From: Terriglobales bacterium
GTDB taxonomy: Bacteria > Acidobacteriota > Terriglobia > Terriglobales > Acidobacteriaceae
Direction: 5' to 3'
DNA length: 64,000 nucleotides
Assembly: GCA_035567895.1 (NCBI GenBank)
Contig: DATMPC010000009.1
Span: 82,536 to 146,535, forward strand
In this document: positions 56,432-64,000 of the stretch, piece after piece
How positions within the stretch are numbered: the stretch's first letter is position 1
How the letters are laid out: every line of letters starts with the position of its first letter
Position numbers and translations under genes: made by a program
Notes under the pieces: generated by a model
Database searches by the model: none
Seen by the model: only the letters and a program-made list of their open reading frames with translations
Told to the model about the DNA's origin: nothing

Positions 56432-57172
56432 ATGTTATTTGACCAGCACCAACCCGGACCCGCTTCCGAAGGCGAAGAAGTGAACCTGCTCCCGCCACCG
56501 GAGCTGAACGTGTCGTTATTGCGATCCCTGTTCGCGAACCTGCGCGACCTCGTCTCGCCGAAACGCCTGCCGCCTTTGAAGCTCAGTTCGCGGCCAGTGG
56601 ATGTCGGCATGCTAGTCGGCGACATCCTCGACGTGCCGTGGTACCGGACGATCTTGAGCAATATTGGCGACGCCATTTCGCCCGATACTCGGCCACCGCT
56701 GCAGCTCGAGTCACACCCGGTTGATGTGGAGCTGATCAGCGATCAGCCGGCATGGTGGCGATCGCTGCTACGCAACCTGGCAGACACGGTCGCGCCCGAG
56801 CGACAGCCCGCCCTGCGCCTGACCTCAGGGCCGGTGAATCCGCAAATGGCTTCCGAGGTGCTGATCACGCCTCGCTGGTCTTCGCTAATCGAAACGCCCA
56901 AAGTCTTTCTTCGTGATCCCTGGAGAGCGCCCCTTGATCGTCCCGAGCCCTTGAATCGTCCGATGCCGGTGGCCGCACCCATACGGACGATACTGGTGCA
57001 ATTGCCTTCGCTGGACCCGCCTGTTGCCCATGACTTCGACGAATTCGAGCGCAAGCTCGTTGTGCAGCTGCAGCGCTCGATCCGTCGTACCCACATCCGC
57101 GAGTTCGTATGGCTCAGCGTTATCGTCGCCGAGGTGATCGCACTAGTGGCGCTGCAGCTAATGCAGCACTGA
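56432..57172 (+). CDS. Three-repeat protein with C-terminal membrane anchor, function unknown
   Basis: 246 residues. Three similar segments of about 43 residues follow each other: LFANLRDLVSPKRLPPLKL, ILSNIGDAISPDTRPPLQL and LLRNLADTVAPERQPALRL, each then ending in a SRPVDV / SHPVDV / SGPVNP unit. A Pro-rich stretch (about 170-205) leads to one membrane helix at the C-terminus (about 226-243, FVWLSVIVAEVIALVALQL), so the bulk faces the cytoplasm or is tail-anchored. No known fold is evident. Similar N-termini occur, to my recollection, in acidobacterial TonB-linked proteins, but no TonB domain is here. The gene lies between direct repeats at 56323 and 57412. Confidence 0.72.
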   Translation: MLFDQHQPGPASEGEEVNLLPPPELNVSLLRSLFANLRDLVSPKRLPPLKLSSRPVDVGMLVGDILDVPWYRTILSNIGDAISPDTRPPLQLESHPVDVELISDQPAWWRSLLRNLADTVAPERQPALRLTSGPVNPQMASEVLITPRWSSLIETPKVFLRDPWRAPLDRPEPLNRPMPVAAPIRTILVQLPSLDPPVAHDFDEFERKLVVQLQRSIRRTHIREFVWLSVIVAEVIALVALQLMQH

Positions 57173-57199
57173 TTTACCTCCAGCTCGGCATTTCCGGCT

Positions 57200-57226
57200 G
57201 GGTGCGCCACCCTTTTTGATTTTTTG
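57200..57226 (+). terminator. Short GC hairpin with T-run after the three-repeat gene
   Basis: GGGTG pairs with CACCC around CGC, followed by TTTTTGATTTTTT. It lies 28 bases past the stop. Same design as 55494-55520. Confidence 0.65.
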
Positions 57227-57411
57227 CTGACGAACACATGTGCCGGTTCATTCCGGGAAAGCAAGGGCACCGGCCTTAACCGAGTGCCGCGCATTCTGCG
57301 GCACGATTGGAGAATAGCCCAGGGTGAAGCGAGCCCGGATTGCCGGCTCGCGAAACCCTGGGTAAGGAGAAGAAAGATTTCTTCCGCGCTGCCGCAGGCC
57401 TCAGCGGAGCG

Positions 57412-57453
57412 CAACGCGCGGAGCGAAGAACAAATGCATTTTTTTATGCGCTC
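57412..57453. repeat. Direct repeat, right copy (flanking the 56432-57172 gene)
   Basis: Same sequence as 56323-56368 (AACGCGCGGAGCGA, then CAAATGCATTTTTTTATGCG). The 57227-57411 stretch before it is repeat-like sequence with ATAGCCCAGGGTGAAGCGAG and its partial inverse (CGCGAAACCCTGGG), with no gene. It fills the 57173-57536 gap. Confidence 0.75.
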
Positions 57454-57536
57454 CCCACAGGTGCTCTTATATATAGAAGATAGGAAGACCGGCGGGGGCG
57501 GCCGCGTCACTGGCCACCCGAGCCTCGCCCTGCAGG

Positions 57537-59285
57537 TTAATTGCCGGCGCTCTCCCGTTCCCTCTCCGCTGCAACCTCTGTTCGCTTTGCCTTTTTGGTG
57601 CTCTTTCGATCAACCATCCGTGCATAGTCATTCGCGTTGAACGGGTACACTTGAGCCGACTCTTGCCCCGTGGAACTCAGTGTGAGATCCACGCGGCGGT
57701 TATACGCCAGCACGATGTTGCCGAACTTCCGGACGACACTCTGGCGGGCTTCATCAGTCAGGCCTGCATTCTCGCTCACGAGTTGTTTGACTTGGTCGGC
57801 AGTCAGGTTACTGTCCTTGCCGAATGCGTGAGTCGCAATGTTCGCGTCGGGAATTCCTTGTTCGACCAGGAAGCGCTTGACTAATTCGGCGCGCCGTTCT
57901 GACAAGCGCTGGTTGTAGCTCTTAGGCCCGCGCCGGTCAGCGTAGCCAGAAAGAATCAGTTGGGCATCAGGCTTGTAGGCCAGATACTTCTTGAACTCTT
58001 CCGCAATTGTCTTAAGCGCCTCTTGTTCGCTCGCGAGCAGCCCCGCTTGAGACTTGCGCGTTCCTGGCTGATCGGTTGGGAAGTAAACGCTGCGCATAGT
58101 CAGCGCTCCTGGCTCGATCGAGCCCAGGATGTGCAGCGCAACCGTTTGCGTTTCTGCTCCGCCGCATTCGTTGGTGGCTTTCAGTGTGTAGTTCACTGTC
58201 TCATCCACCGGCCCGAAATCACTCTTTTGCGGAGCTACGGTGAAACTGCGGCTGCCGCTGGGATCAACTGTGCCTACTGAATCAATCGATACCGCGGACG
58301 CGTTCGAAACCGTCCAGGTTAGCTGCGCTTTGCCGTCTTCGATCACCTGGTTCCCTACGCGCTTGTAGTGGACCTCGTTGGACGAAAGCCCCAGATCCGC
58401 CTGAATTGCGCTGTTGACGTCGACCGTCACGCTGGAGGTGGCCGTGCCACCCGGCCCTGATGCCGTCAGGTTGTAAGTCGTCGTTTGCTTGGGCTGGACC
58501 GCTACTTCCCCAGAAGCTGTGACCTCTCCAACCGGAGTGATTTCGACTTTAGGTGCGTCAGACGAGGTCCACTTGAGTTGCGAAGTCTCGCCGCAGTTGA
58601 CTTTCGCTGTGGTAGCTGACAAATCTGCAACAGGCTTCGCAACAGCTACTCTCGCGCTCGCTGTTCCCACTGTAAAGCGTGGTATCGTGCCGAACTTTTC
58701 TCCGCGCTTCCAGGGAACAGCCTTCCGGATACCCTTGTGTGCATCCACCACCACGCGCTGATCGGCAGCAACGCTAACCGGGCCAGACCACACATCTTTA
58801 TCCTTGCTCTGGATGCTCACCTGATAAGTGCCAGGCGGAACCACCAATTCCTGCTTGAATAAAAACTCGTTGTTGAACTCGTCACCGTGACCAACGAAGT
58901 AATCAGGTGACTTCCCATTCAGCAGGACTGCGTCCCGGCTAGCTCCTTCGATTGTTATGGCGCCGAAGGGCCCGGAAACCTTGCCGCCAGCTGCCTCCAA
59001 AGCGACTTCGAGGACAACTGTCTTTTTCGCTACGACCGTCACTGTGCGGGTCACCGGCTGATAGCCGTAGTTAACCAGTTCAACCTTGTGCTCGCCGGCG
59101 CTTAGGCTCAGGAAGCTGTGCTTGCTGGCTTCGCCGATTGCGGCGTTATCTACATAGATGTATGCCTGTTTCGGAGTAACGCGAAAATTGACTTTGCCAT
59201 TCTGCGCAAAAGCTGAGCTTCCAGCGACCAAAAGCAGCACAACGGTCGATAAAACCCAGCGTGAAATATGACGTTCAAATCTCAT
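57537..59285 (-). CDS. Secreted PEGA-, Ig-like- and OmpA-domain protein
   Basis: 582 residues with a signal peptide (about 1-27, ending SSAFAQ). A PEGA-like domain follows (VNFRVTPKQAYIYVDNAAIG, then SAGEHKVELVNYGYQP). Next are two Ig-like segments with CGETSQLKWTSSDAPKV and AQLTWTVSNASAVSIDSVG, and last an OmpA/MotB C-terminal domain (about 430-560) with ILSGYADRRGPKSYNQRLSE and AHAFGKD-type residues. OmpA domains bind peptidoglycan; the repeats may display outward. There is no beta barrel. It is followed after 39 bases upstream by no other gene, and converges with the three-repeat gene. Confidence 0.86.
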   Translation of the reverse strand: MRFERHISRWVLSTVVLLLVAGSSAFAQNGKVNFRVTPKQAYIYVDNAAIGEASKHSFLSLSAGEHKVELVNYGYQPVTRTVTVVAKKTVVLEVALEAAGGKVSGPFGAITIEGASRDAVLLNGKSPDYFVGHGDEFNNEFLFKQELVVPPGTYQVSIQSKDKDVWSGPVSVAADQRVVVDAHKGIRKAVPWKRGEKFGTIPRFTVGTASARVAVAKPVADLSATTAKVNCGETSQLKWTSSDAPKVEITPVGEVTASGEVAVQPKQTTTYNLTASGPGGTATSSVTVDVNSAIQADLGLSSNEVHYKRVGNQVIEDGKAQLTWTVSNASAVSIDSVGTVDPSGSRSFTVAPQKSDFGPVDETVNYTLKATNECGGAETQTVALHILGSIEPGALTMRSVYFPTDQPGTRKSQAGLLASEQEALKTIAEEFKKYLAYKPDAQLILSGYADRRGPKSYNQRLSERRAELVKRFLVEQGIPDANIATHAFGKDSNLTADQVKQLVSENAGLTDEARQSVVRKFGNIVLAYNRRVDLTLSSTGQESAQVYPFNANDYARMVDRKSTKKAKRTEVAAERERESAGN

Positions 59286-59668
59286 GATGATTTCCTTCGT
59301 TCAACGACAAGAAAATGTGTTCCAGTCGGAAGTTTCGCTGAGCCGCCCTACAGAGCAGAGCTCCGCTCAAGCCTGAAAGGCAACCGCAGTTCCAAATGCG
59401 AGAGGCAAGACAGAATCGCCGAGCAGCACTGGTTTTCAACGATTTACATCGCACCACTGTTTAGTATCCGCGGGGCGAACTCGGTAAATAGGTCGCCCTC
59501 AACTGTCATCTGCCAAATGCTCGTCAACGGTTTCTGACTCAGACTTCCAGATAACGGGCCCTCGGCTTTCATCCCCGGCTTTTCATCCCGGTACGTCCTA
59601 CTTTGCTGTCCTCTGCTTTCCCCCGGCTAGTTTCCACGTCTAGAGTCCCTGAGTGGGAGGGCGCGCTG
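59286..59668. other. Gap between OmpA-domain and permease genes
   Basis: Divergent promoter region. I see no gene; one imperfect direct repeat (GGCTTTCATCCCCGG and GGCTTTTCATCCCGG around 59566-59592) is the only structure. GGGAGG at about 59654 is a suitable ribosome site for the ATG at 59669. Confidence 0.4.
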
Positions 59669-62095
59669 ATGAACTCGTTCTTCGCCGATCTTCGGCATGG
59701 TGTCCACCTGTTGAGGAAGGCGCCCGGATTCACCGCCGTCGCCGTCATTACTCTCGCCTTAGGAATTGGCGCGACCTCCGCGGTGTACAGCGTGGTCTAC
59801 GCCGTCGTTCTGAATCCGTTTCCTTACAAAGACGTCGACACGCTGATGAGCGTTCGCGTATCCGAGCCCGGTCAGGACCGCGGACGCCTCTTCTATGCGC
59901 CCTCGCAATTTCTCGAGATCGGGGAGCGGAACACAATCTTTTCGAGCACTATCGCCTCCACCATCAGCGATGTTCTCTGGACCAGCAAGGACGAGCCGCA
60001 GCGCCTGCGCGGCAATTTCGTAACGCGCGATACATTTGCGACCATGGGCGTGCCTCCCCTTTTGGGAAGGGCGCTCGCAGCCGACGATTTTCGTCCCGAC
60101 TCGCCGCCCGCCTGCGTGCTCGGCTACCGCTTCTGGCAGCACCAGTTCGGAGGCGATCCCAAGGTACTCGGCGCCGAGTTGAACCTGAATGGCACGGTCC
60201 GCACCGTCGTCGGAGTCATGCCGCGTCCATTCATGTGGCGCGGAGCCGACGTTTATCTGCCCATCGTTTTCCAGCGCGACAAGGTTGTAGAAGGCGTAAC
60301 CGACGTCCACGTTCTCGGCCGTCTGAGGCCCGGAGTGACAGCGGCGCAGGCGGAAGCCGATCTGCGGCCGATTATCGCCGACCTCCGCCGGCAGGACCCA
60401 AAGCAGTTTCCGGAAAATTTTCGCGTGAGTCTACTTTCATTCAAGGAGACCTTCCCCAGCGGAATTCGCAAAGGACTGTGGATCCTGCTAGGCGCGGTCG
60501 CCCTGCTGCTGCTCATTGCCTGCGCGAACGTCTCGAATCTGCTGCTGGCCAAGGCCACCTCACGCCAGAGAGAGATGGCGGTGCGCATTGCTCTCGGAGC
60601 GAAGCGATCGCGCCTGATCCAGCAACTTTTGACTGAAAGCCTGCTGCTGGCGATTCTCGGCGGCACTTTTGGCGGCCTGCTGGCTTATGGCGGTCTTAAG
60701 GCCATCATCGCCATCGTGCCCGCCGGAACAATCCCCGACGAAGCCGTGATCGCGATGAACGTTCCTGTTCTCGCTTTTGCGTGCGCGATTTCCGTACTCA
60801 CAGCACTTCTCTTCGGCCTGGTTCCGGCGCTTCAGGCATGGACCACCAACCTGGCCTCGGCGCTCAAGGACCGCGACGCCGGAGCGCCGTCGAATCCGCG
60901 GCAGCGCTGGATCCCCAGTGCGCTGGTCATCGGCGAGGTTGCGCTCTCGCTCATGCTGCTGATGGGAGCGACGCTGATGGTGCGCGCCCTGCTTGCGGTG
61001 GAAGGTGCCGATCTGGGAATCGGCCGCGATCATCTCCTCACCTTCCGTGTTCCCCTGAACGAGCAGCGCTATTCCGACTTGACCCGCCGCGATCAGTTTC
61101 TCCAGCAAGTGCTCGAACACGTGCAGTCGGCGCACGGAGTCGAGTCTGTCGGCCTAAATACCTCGATGCACCCTTTTGGGAATTGGCGCAGGCCGGTCGA
61201 AGTGGCGGGGACTTCGCAGGCAGATACTCGGCGCATCATGATCCATCAGGTCAACGCCGCCTACACGACGACCGCGGGCATTCCGCTTCTCCGCGGCCGC
61301 CTGTTTACCGATGCCGAGGTGTATACACAGCAGCCGTTCGCGCTCATCAATCAGGCTTTCGTTCGCCGCTATTTCGCCGACCGCGATCCCCTCGGCCGTG
61401 TCGTTCGCATTCCCGATTTCAAATCTGCGCCCTTTAGCTCACCGGCGGATTCCTTCCAGATCGTCGGCGTGGTCAGAGACACACTCGATTGGGGCTGGGG
61501 CTCCGCCGGCGAGAATACTCCCGAGCTCTACATTCCGTTCACCTTCACCGGACGCGCAAGCCGGCTGATGGTGCTCACCCAGGGAGAGCCGTCGTCAGCA
61601 GTGGCGGAGATAAGAAAGCAGATCGCCTCGCTCGATCCCAATCAGCCGGTGACCGGCGTTAGCACGATGGAAGCCGAGCTCAGCGAAAACCTGATGTCGC
61701 AGCCGCGTTTCAATTTGGCATTATTCGCCACATTCGCCGGATTGGGTCTGCTGCTGGCCGTGGTAGGCGTATATGGGCTGATGTCGCATCTAGTGTCGAC
61801 GCGAACCCACGAAATCGGCGTCCGCATCGCTCTCGGAGCCGGCTTCCGCCATGTGGCCGGAACCATCCTGCGCGACGGAGCCCAGCTCCTCATTGCCGGA
61901 GCGGGCATTGGACTGCTGGGAAGTCTGGCGACTGTTCGGCTGATTCGCGAGCAGGTGTGGCGAGTCTCACCCTTCGATCCGCTGTCGTTCAGCTTGGTCG
62001 TCCTCATCCTGATCACAGTCGGCCTGTTGGCATGTTTCTGGCCAGCACTCCGCGCGGCGCGCCTGAATCCCATGGTTGCGCTGCGGCATGAGTGA
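59669..62095 (+). CDS. Orphan ABC-type permease (MacB/FtsX family, acidobacterial duplicated orphan permease)
   Basis: 808 residues. The start MNSFFADLRHGVHLLRKAPG then TAVAVITLALGIGATSAVYS is the standard opening of the family. After a first periplasmic MacB core (about 50-260) come three helices of an FtsX domain (about 275-400: ALLLLIACANVSNLLLAKA; RQREMAVRIALGAKRSRLI). A second periplasmic core and second FtsX domain follow (ending FWPALRAARLNPMVALRHE). It is a fused double permease. No ATPase gene is adjacent, hence orphan. An upstream TTG start is possible but the ribosome site favours 59669. Confidence 0.9.
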   Translation: MNSFFADLRHGVHLLRKAPGFTAVAVITLALGIGATSAVYSVVYAVVLNPFPYKDVDTLMSVRVSEPGQDRGRLFYAPSQFLEIGERNTIFSSTIASTISDVLWTSKDEPQRLRGNFVTRDTFATMGVPPLLGRALAADDFRPDSPPACVLGYRFWQHQFGGDPKVLGAELNLNGTVRTVVGVMPRPFMWRGADVYLPIVFQRDKVVEGVTDVHVLGRLRPGVTAAQAEADLRPIIADLRRQDPKQFPENFRVSLLSFKETFPSGIRKGLWILLGAVALLLLIACANVSNLLLAKATSRQREMAVRIALGAKRSRLIQQLLTESLLLAILGGTFGGLLAYGGLKAIIAIVPAGTIPDEAVIAMNVPVLAFACAISVLTALLFGLVPALQAWTTNLASALKDRDAGAPSNPRQRWIPSALVIGEVALSLMLLMGATLMVRALLAVEGADLGIGRDHLLTFRVPLNEQRYSDLTRRDQFLQQVLEHVQSAHGVESVGLNTSMHPFGNWRRPVEVAGTSQADTRRIMIHQVNAAYTTTAGIPLLRGRLFTDAEVYTQQPFALINQAFVRRYFADRDPLGRVVRIPDFKSAPFSSPADSFQIVGVVRDTLDWGWGSAGENTPELYIPFTFTGRASRLMVLTQGEPSSAVAEIRKQIASLDPNQPVTGVSTMEAELSENLMSQPRFNLALFATFAGLGLLLAVVGVYGLMSHLVSTRTHEIGVRIALGAGFRHVAGTILRDGAQLLIAGAGIGLLGSLATVRLIREQVWRVSPFDPLSFSLVVLILITVGLLACFWPALRAARLNPMVALRHE

Positions 62096-62228
62096 CGGCA
62101 CGGAAAGAAAACCGAAAACCCGCCTGCGTCGGCTGCATTTAGTCCAGGGCTCCGAGGTGCCGGGCGGGTTCCGTCACTTGAGAGTCAAGTAGAATGAGGC
62201 TCGATCAGCACGTGGAGTGACAGCAGCT

Positions 62229-62897
62229 ATGCAGCGGGCATTTCGACTCAATATTCCGGAAACCCTGGATGACGTTTGTGATCCACAACGACTGGCTCTG
62301 ATCGTCTACGACATGCAGGTAGGGATTGTGAAGCAGATCGAGAACGGCCGGCAGATCACGGACAAAGTTCTTCAGGTCCTCGACACGGCGCGCAAAACGG
62401 GTACTCGCATATTTTTTACGCGACACATGTCACTGCCCAGGGAACTCATGGGGATATCACAGTTCCGCATGGCGATGGCCTGGCAGAAGGTGAACAGTGC
62501 TGAGGATGTTCATCCCTGGTTTCTACGGGACTCGCCCGGCTTCCATCTCATTCCCGAAATGAATCCGTTGCCGAGCGAAGCAATCTTCGACAAGATCGCC
62601 ATGTCGGCCTTCGAAGGTACGCCGCTGGATATGGCAATGCGGGACTGCGGGATCACTGCTTTTGCAATCGCCGGCATCGCCATGGAAATCGGCATTGAAC
62701 CTACGGTGCGCCACGGCGCCGACCTGGGATACATTCCCGTGGTCATCCAAGACGCCTCTGGTTTCGGACATCGCGATGCGGCAGAACGCTCCCTCGCCAG
62801 CCTCGAATTCGCAGGTGACGCTTTCCTTACCACCACCGAGACTTTCTGCGACCGGCTTGGACGCACAATCCACCGCACGGGTAGCCTCTCAGCATAA
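62229..62897 (+). CDS. Isochorismatase-fold hydrolase lacking the catalytic cysteine
   Basis: ATG 62229 follows GGAG at about 12 bases; 222 residues, typical of the family. The aspartate is in LIVYDMQVG and the lysine in IFDKIAMSAF. The position normally holding Cys, after the cis-peptide, reads AGIAMEIGIEPTVRHGADLG, i.e. Ile/Gly in place of Cys, as in EntB-type isochorismatases rather than nicotinamidases or other cysteine hydrolases. Isochorismate, phenazine or unknown vinyl-ether substrates are possible. No biosynthetic partners are near. Confidence 0.85.
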   Translation: MQRAFRLNIPETLDDVCDPQRLALIVYDMQVGIVKQIENGRQITDKVLQVLDTARKTGTRIFFTRHMSLPRELMGISQFRMAMAWQKVNSAEDVHPWFLRDSPGFHLIPEMNPLPSEAIFDKIAMSAFEGTPLDMAMRDCGITAFAIAGIAMEIGIEPTVRHGADLGYIPVVIQDASGFGHRDAAERSLASLEFAGDAFLTTTETFCDRLGRTIHRTGSLSA

Positions 62898-62906
62898 CCG
62901 GTCCAG

Positions 62907-64000
62907 TCAGTAGGCAGCCCGGATGGTGTTCCGCGATGAGCCGAGTTCCAACTCCGCGATGTCCAACTCGGCATCTGCTTCTTTCCATGCGCGCTTGAAT
63001 TCCATCTCGACCAGCCGTGCTGCTTCATCCTTGTGTTGCGCCTTCAGGCTCTCGAGCAATCCAAACAGTGAGCGACCGTTGCGGGGATTCCGCGCGAGGT
63101 CCTCTCGAAAGACTTTCTCCGCTTGCTGTGGATTGCCGGACTTCAGCAGCATGGCTCCCAGCGATTCCCGAATAGGAAACGGCCATTCCGGTGGTTCGAT
63201 GTAGTTGAAACGATCATGGATGCTTGCGGCTTCTTCGTAGTGACGCTGGGCCGAAGAGAAGTCCTTGGCGGATGCTGCGATGCGCGCAGCCAGCATGTGG
63301 TCTGCTATTCCCAGCAGGTCGGCAAGCGGATTTTTGTCGACCACGGCGTCTGGGGGAACGGTCGCAAGCTCGGCATGGAGGGCTGCGGAGATCCGTTTCG
63401 CTTCGGGAAGATCTCCTTTGGCCGTTGCGGCTAATCCGCGAGCCCACTGCCACGTTCCGTGCTGCAGGCGCAGAGATTTGTCTGGTTCCGGCAAAGCCAG
63501 GATGTCGTCCCACTTCCCAAACCGGACCAGGACATAGGTCTTTACCGGAAGAAATCCTTCCACCATCGGCATGTCCTTCAGCGCAGGTTCGACATGAGCC
63601 GCAAGTGTGTCTGCCGCGGTTCGAGCTTCGTTATAGCGTCCCGCCATAAGGTCGGCCAAAGCCTGGAAATGGAGGTTGTGGGAGTAGTACATCATCGCGT
63701 AGATTCCCGGCTTGTTTGCCGCTTCGCCGAGATAATCGCGGTCCACCTTGGCCGCAACCACGTTTACGTCTGCCGCTGAAACGTAGTCACCGGTGCGCCA
63801 GTAGATGTGCGCCGGCATATGCACCAGGTGCCCCGCAGAGAGCTTCAGGTCGCGCAAACGATCTGCAGAGGGCAGCCCGCGCTCCGGAGTCGGCGAAGCC
63901 TCAACGGCGTGAATGTAATAGTGGTTCGCCCCGATATGCCTGGGATTTCGACGCAGAACGGATTCCAAAATGGCAATCACGTGTTCCGTATTGGGACCCG
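62907..64000 (-). CDS. TPR-repeat protein, cut by window edge
   Basis: The frame stays open to the right edge; the C-terminal about 364 residues are seen, and a chain continuing upstream with TEHVIAILESVLRRNP shows the start is outside. Residues include HYYIHAVEASPTPERGLPSA and LVHMPAHIYWRTGDY, a pattern seen in large secreted TPR proteins of soil bacteria. TPR-type helices follow (FSSAQRHYEEAASIHDRFNY; NPQQAEKVFREDLARNPRNG). Function unknown; probably protein-protein interaction. It converges with the isochorismatase gene with nine bases between. Confidence 0.8.
   Translation of the reverse strand, partial: GPNTEHVIAILESVLRRNPRHIGANHYYIHAVEASPTPERGLPSADRLRDLKLSAGHLVHMPAHIYWRTGDYVSAADVNVVAAKVDRDYLGEAANKPGIYAMMYYSHNLHFQALADLMAGRYNEARTAADTLAAHVEPALKDMPMVEGFLPVKTYVLVRFGKWDDILALPEPDKSLRLQHGTWQWARGLAATAKGDLPEAKRISAALHAELATVPPDAVVDKNPLADLLGIADHMLAARIAASAKDFSSAQRHYEEAASIHDRFNYIEPPEWPFPIRESLGAMLLKSGNPQQAEKVFREDLARNPRNGRSLFGLLESLKAQHKDEAARLVEMEFKRAWKEADAELDIAELELGSSRNTIRAAY

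Noticed and set aside
57224..57640. 138-codon frame past the three-repeat gene
   Set aside because: Crosses a terminator and the direct repeat, contains repeat-derived sequence and runs into the 3' end of the opposite OmpA gene.

Overview
The window looks like chromosomal DNA of an Acidobacteriota member (Terriglobia / Koribacter-like). The evidence is a Gram-negative-type dcw cluster with a meso-diaminopimelate MurE, two secreted proteins of the 'VWFA-related acidobacterial' type, an orphan FtsX/MacB-type permease of the 'acidobacterial duplicated orphan permease' class, and many intergenic long-hairpin repeats. This assignment is inferred from gene families, not from a marker gene. No rRNA, tRNA, CRISPR array, phage, plasmid or intact insertion sequence was recognised.

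Layout. (1) 1-12.9 kb, minus strand: the division and cell-wall cluster, transcribed mraZ, rsmH, a 52-codon unannotated ORF, ftsL, ftsI (with a PASTA domain), murE, murF, mraY, murD, ftsW, murG, murC (murC runs off the edge). A sigma70-like promoter and two clusters of GTGG repeats (MraZ-box-like) lie upstream of mraZ. (2) 13-23 kb, mixed accessory genes separated by hairpin repeats: a secreted alpha/beta hydrolase, a membrane-linked winged-helix protein, a repeat-flanked small secreted protein, a dicarboxylate/glutamate symporter, a small basic secreted protein, a cystathionine-gamma-synthase-type enzyme, cysteine synthase and two overlapping secreted VWA proteins. (3) 23.4-34.6 kb, plus strand: a DUF1015 protein; an overlapping amidase, GerMN protein and glutamate racemase set; a frameshifted DUF1475-like gene coupled to a DUF2062 gene; an M1 peptidase coupled to a membrane protein; 3-hydroxybutyryl-CoA dehydrogenase; and a metallo-beta-lactamase-fold protein coupled to a zinc-motif membrane protein. 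(4) 35-46.3 kb, minus strand: a Spy-like protein, the F1Fo ATP synthase genes b', b, delta, alpha, gamma, beta, epsilon (a and c absent here), recQ, hflX and hfq. (5) 46.5-64 kb, mixed: a BON protein, a response regulator, penicillin acylase, a PG-binding protein, an HtrA protease, a DoxX-like membrane protein, several secreted proteins of unknown role, a DinB-like protein, a three-repeat membrane-anchored protein between direct repeats, a PEGA/OmpA protein, an orphan permease, an isochorismatase-fold protein and a TPR protein cut by the edge.

How it fits together. The dcw genes make and polymerise lipid II at the septum. MurI (glutamate supply), the amidase/GerMN pair, the PG-binding protein and the OmpA protein are further envelope functions. 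The ATP synthase set provides F1 and the peripheral stalk only. The most unusual feature is the repeat landscape: about ten long inverted-repeat elements lie between genes, several abutting stop codons. A smaller palindrome occurs in frame in the linkers of two unrelated proteins and again upstream of the small dcw ORF.
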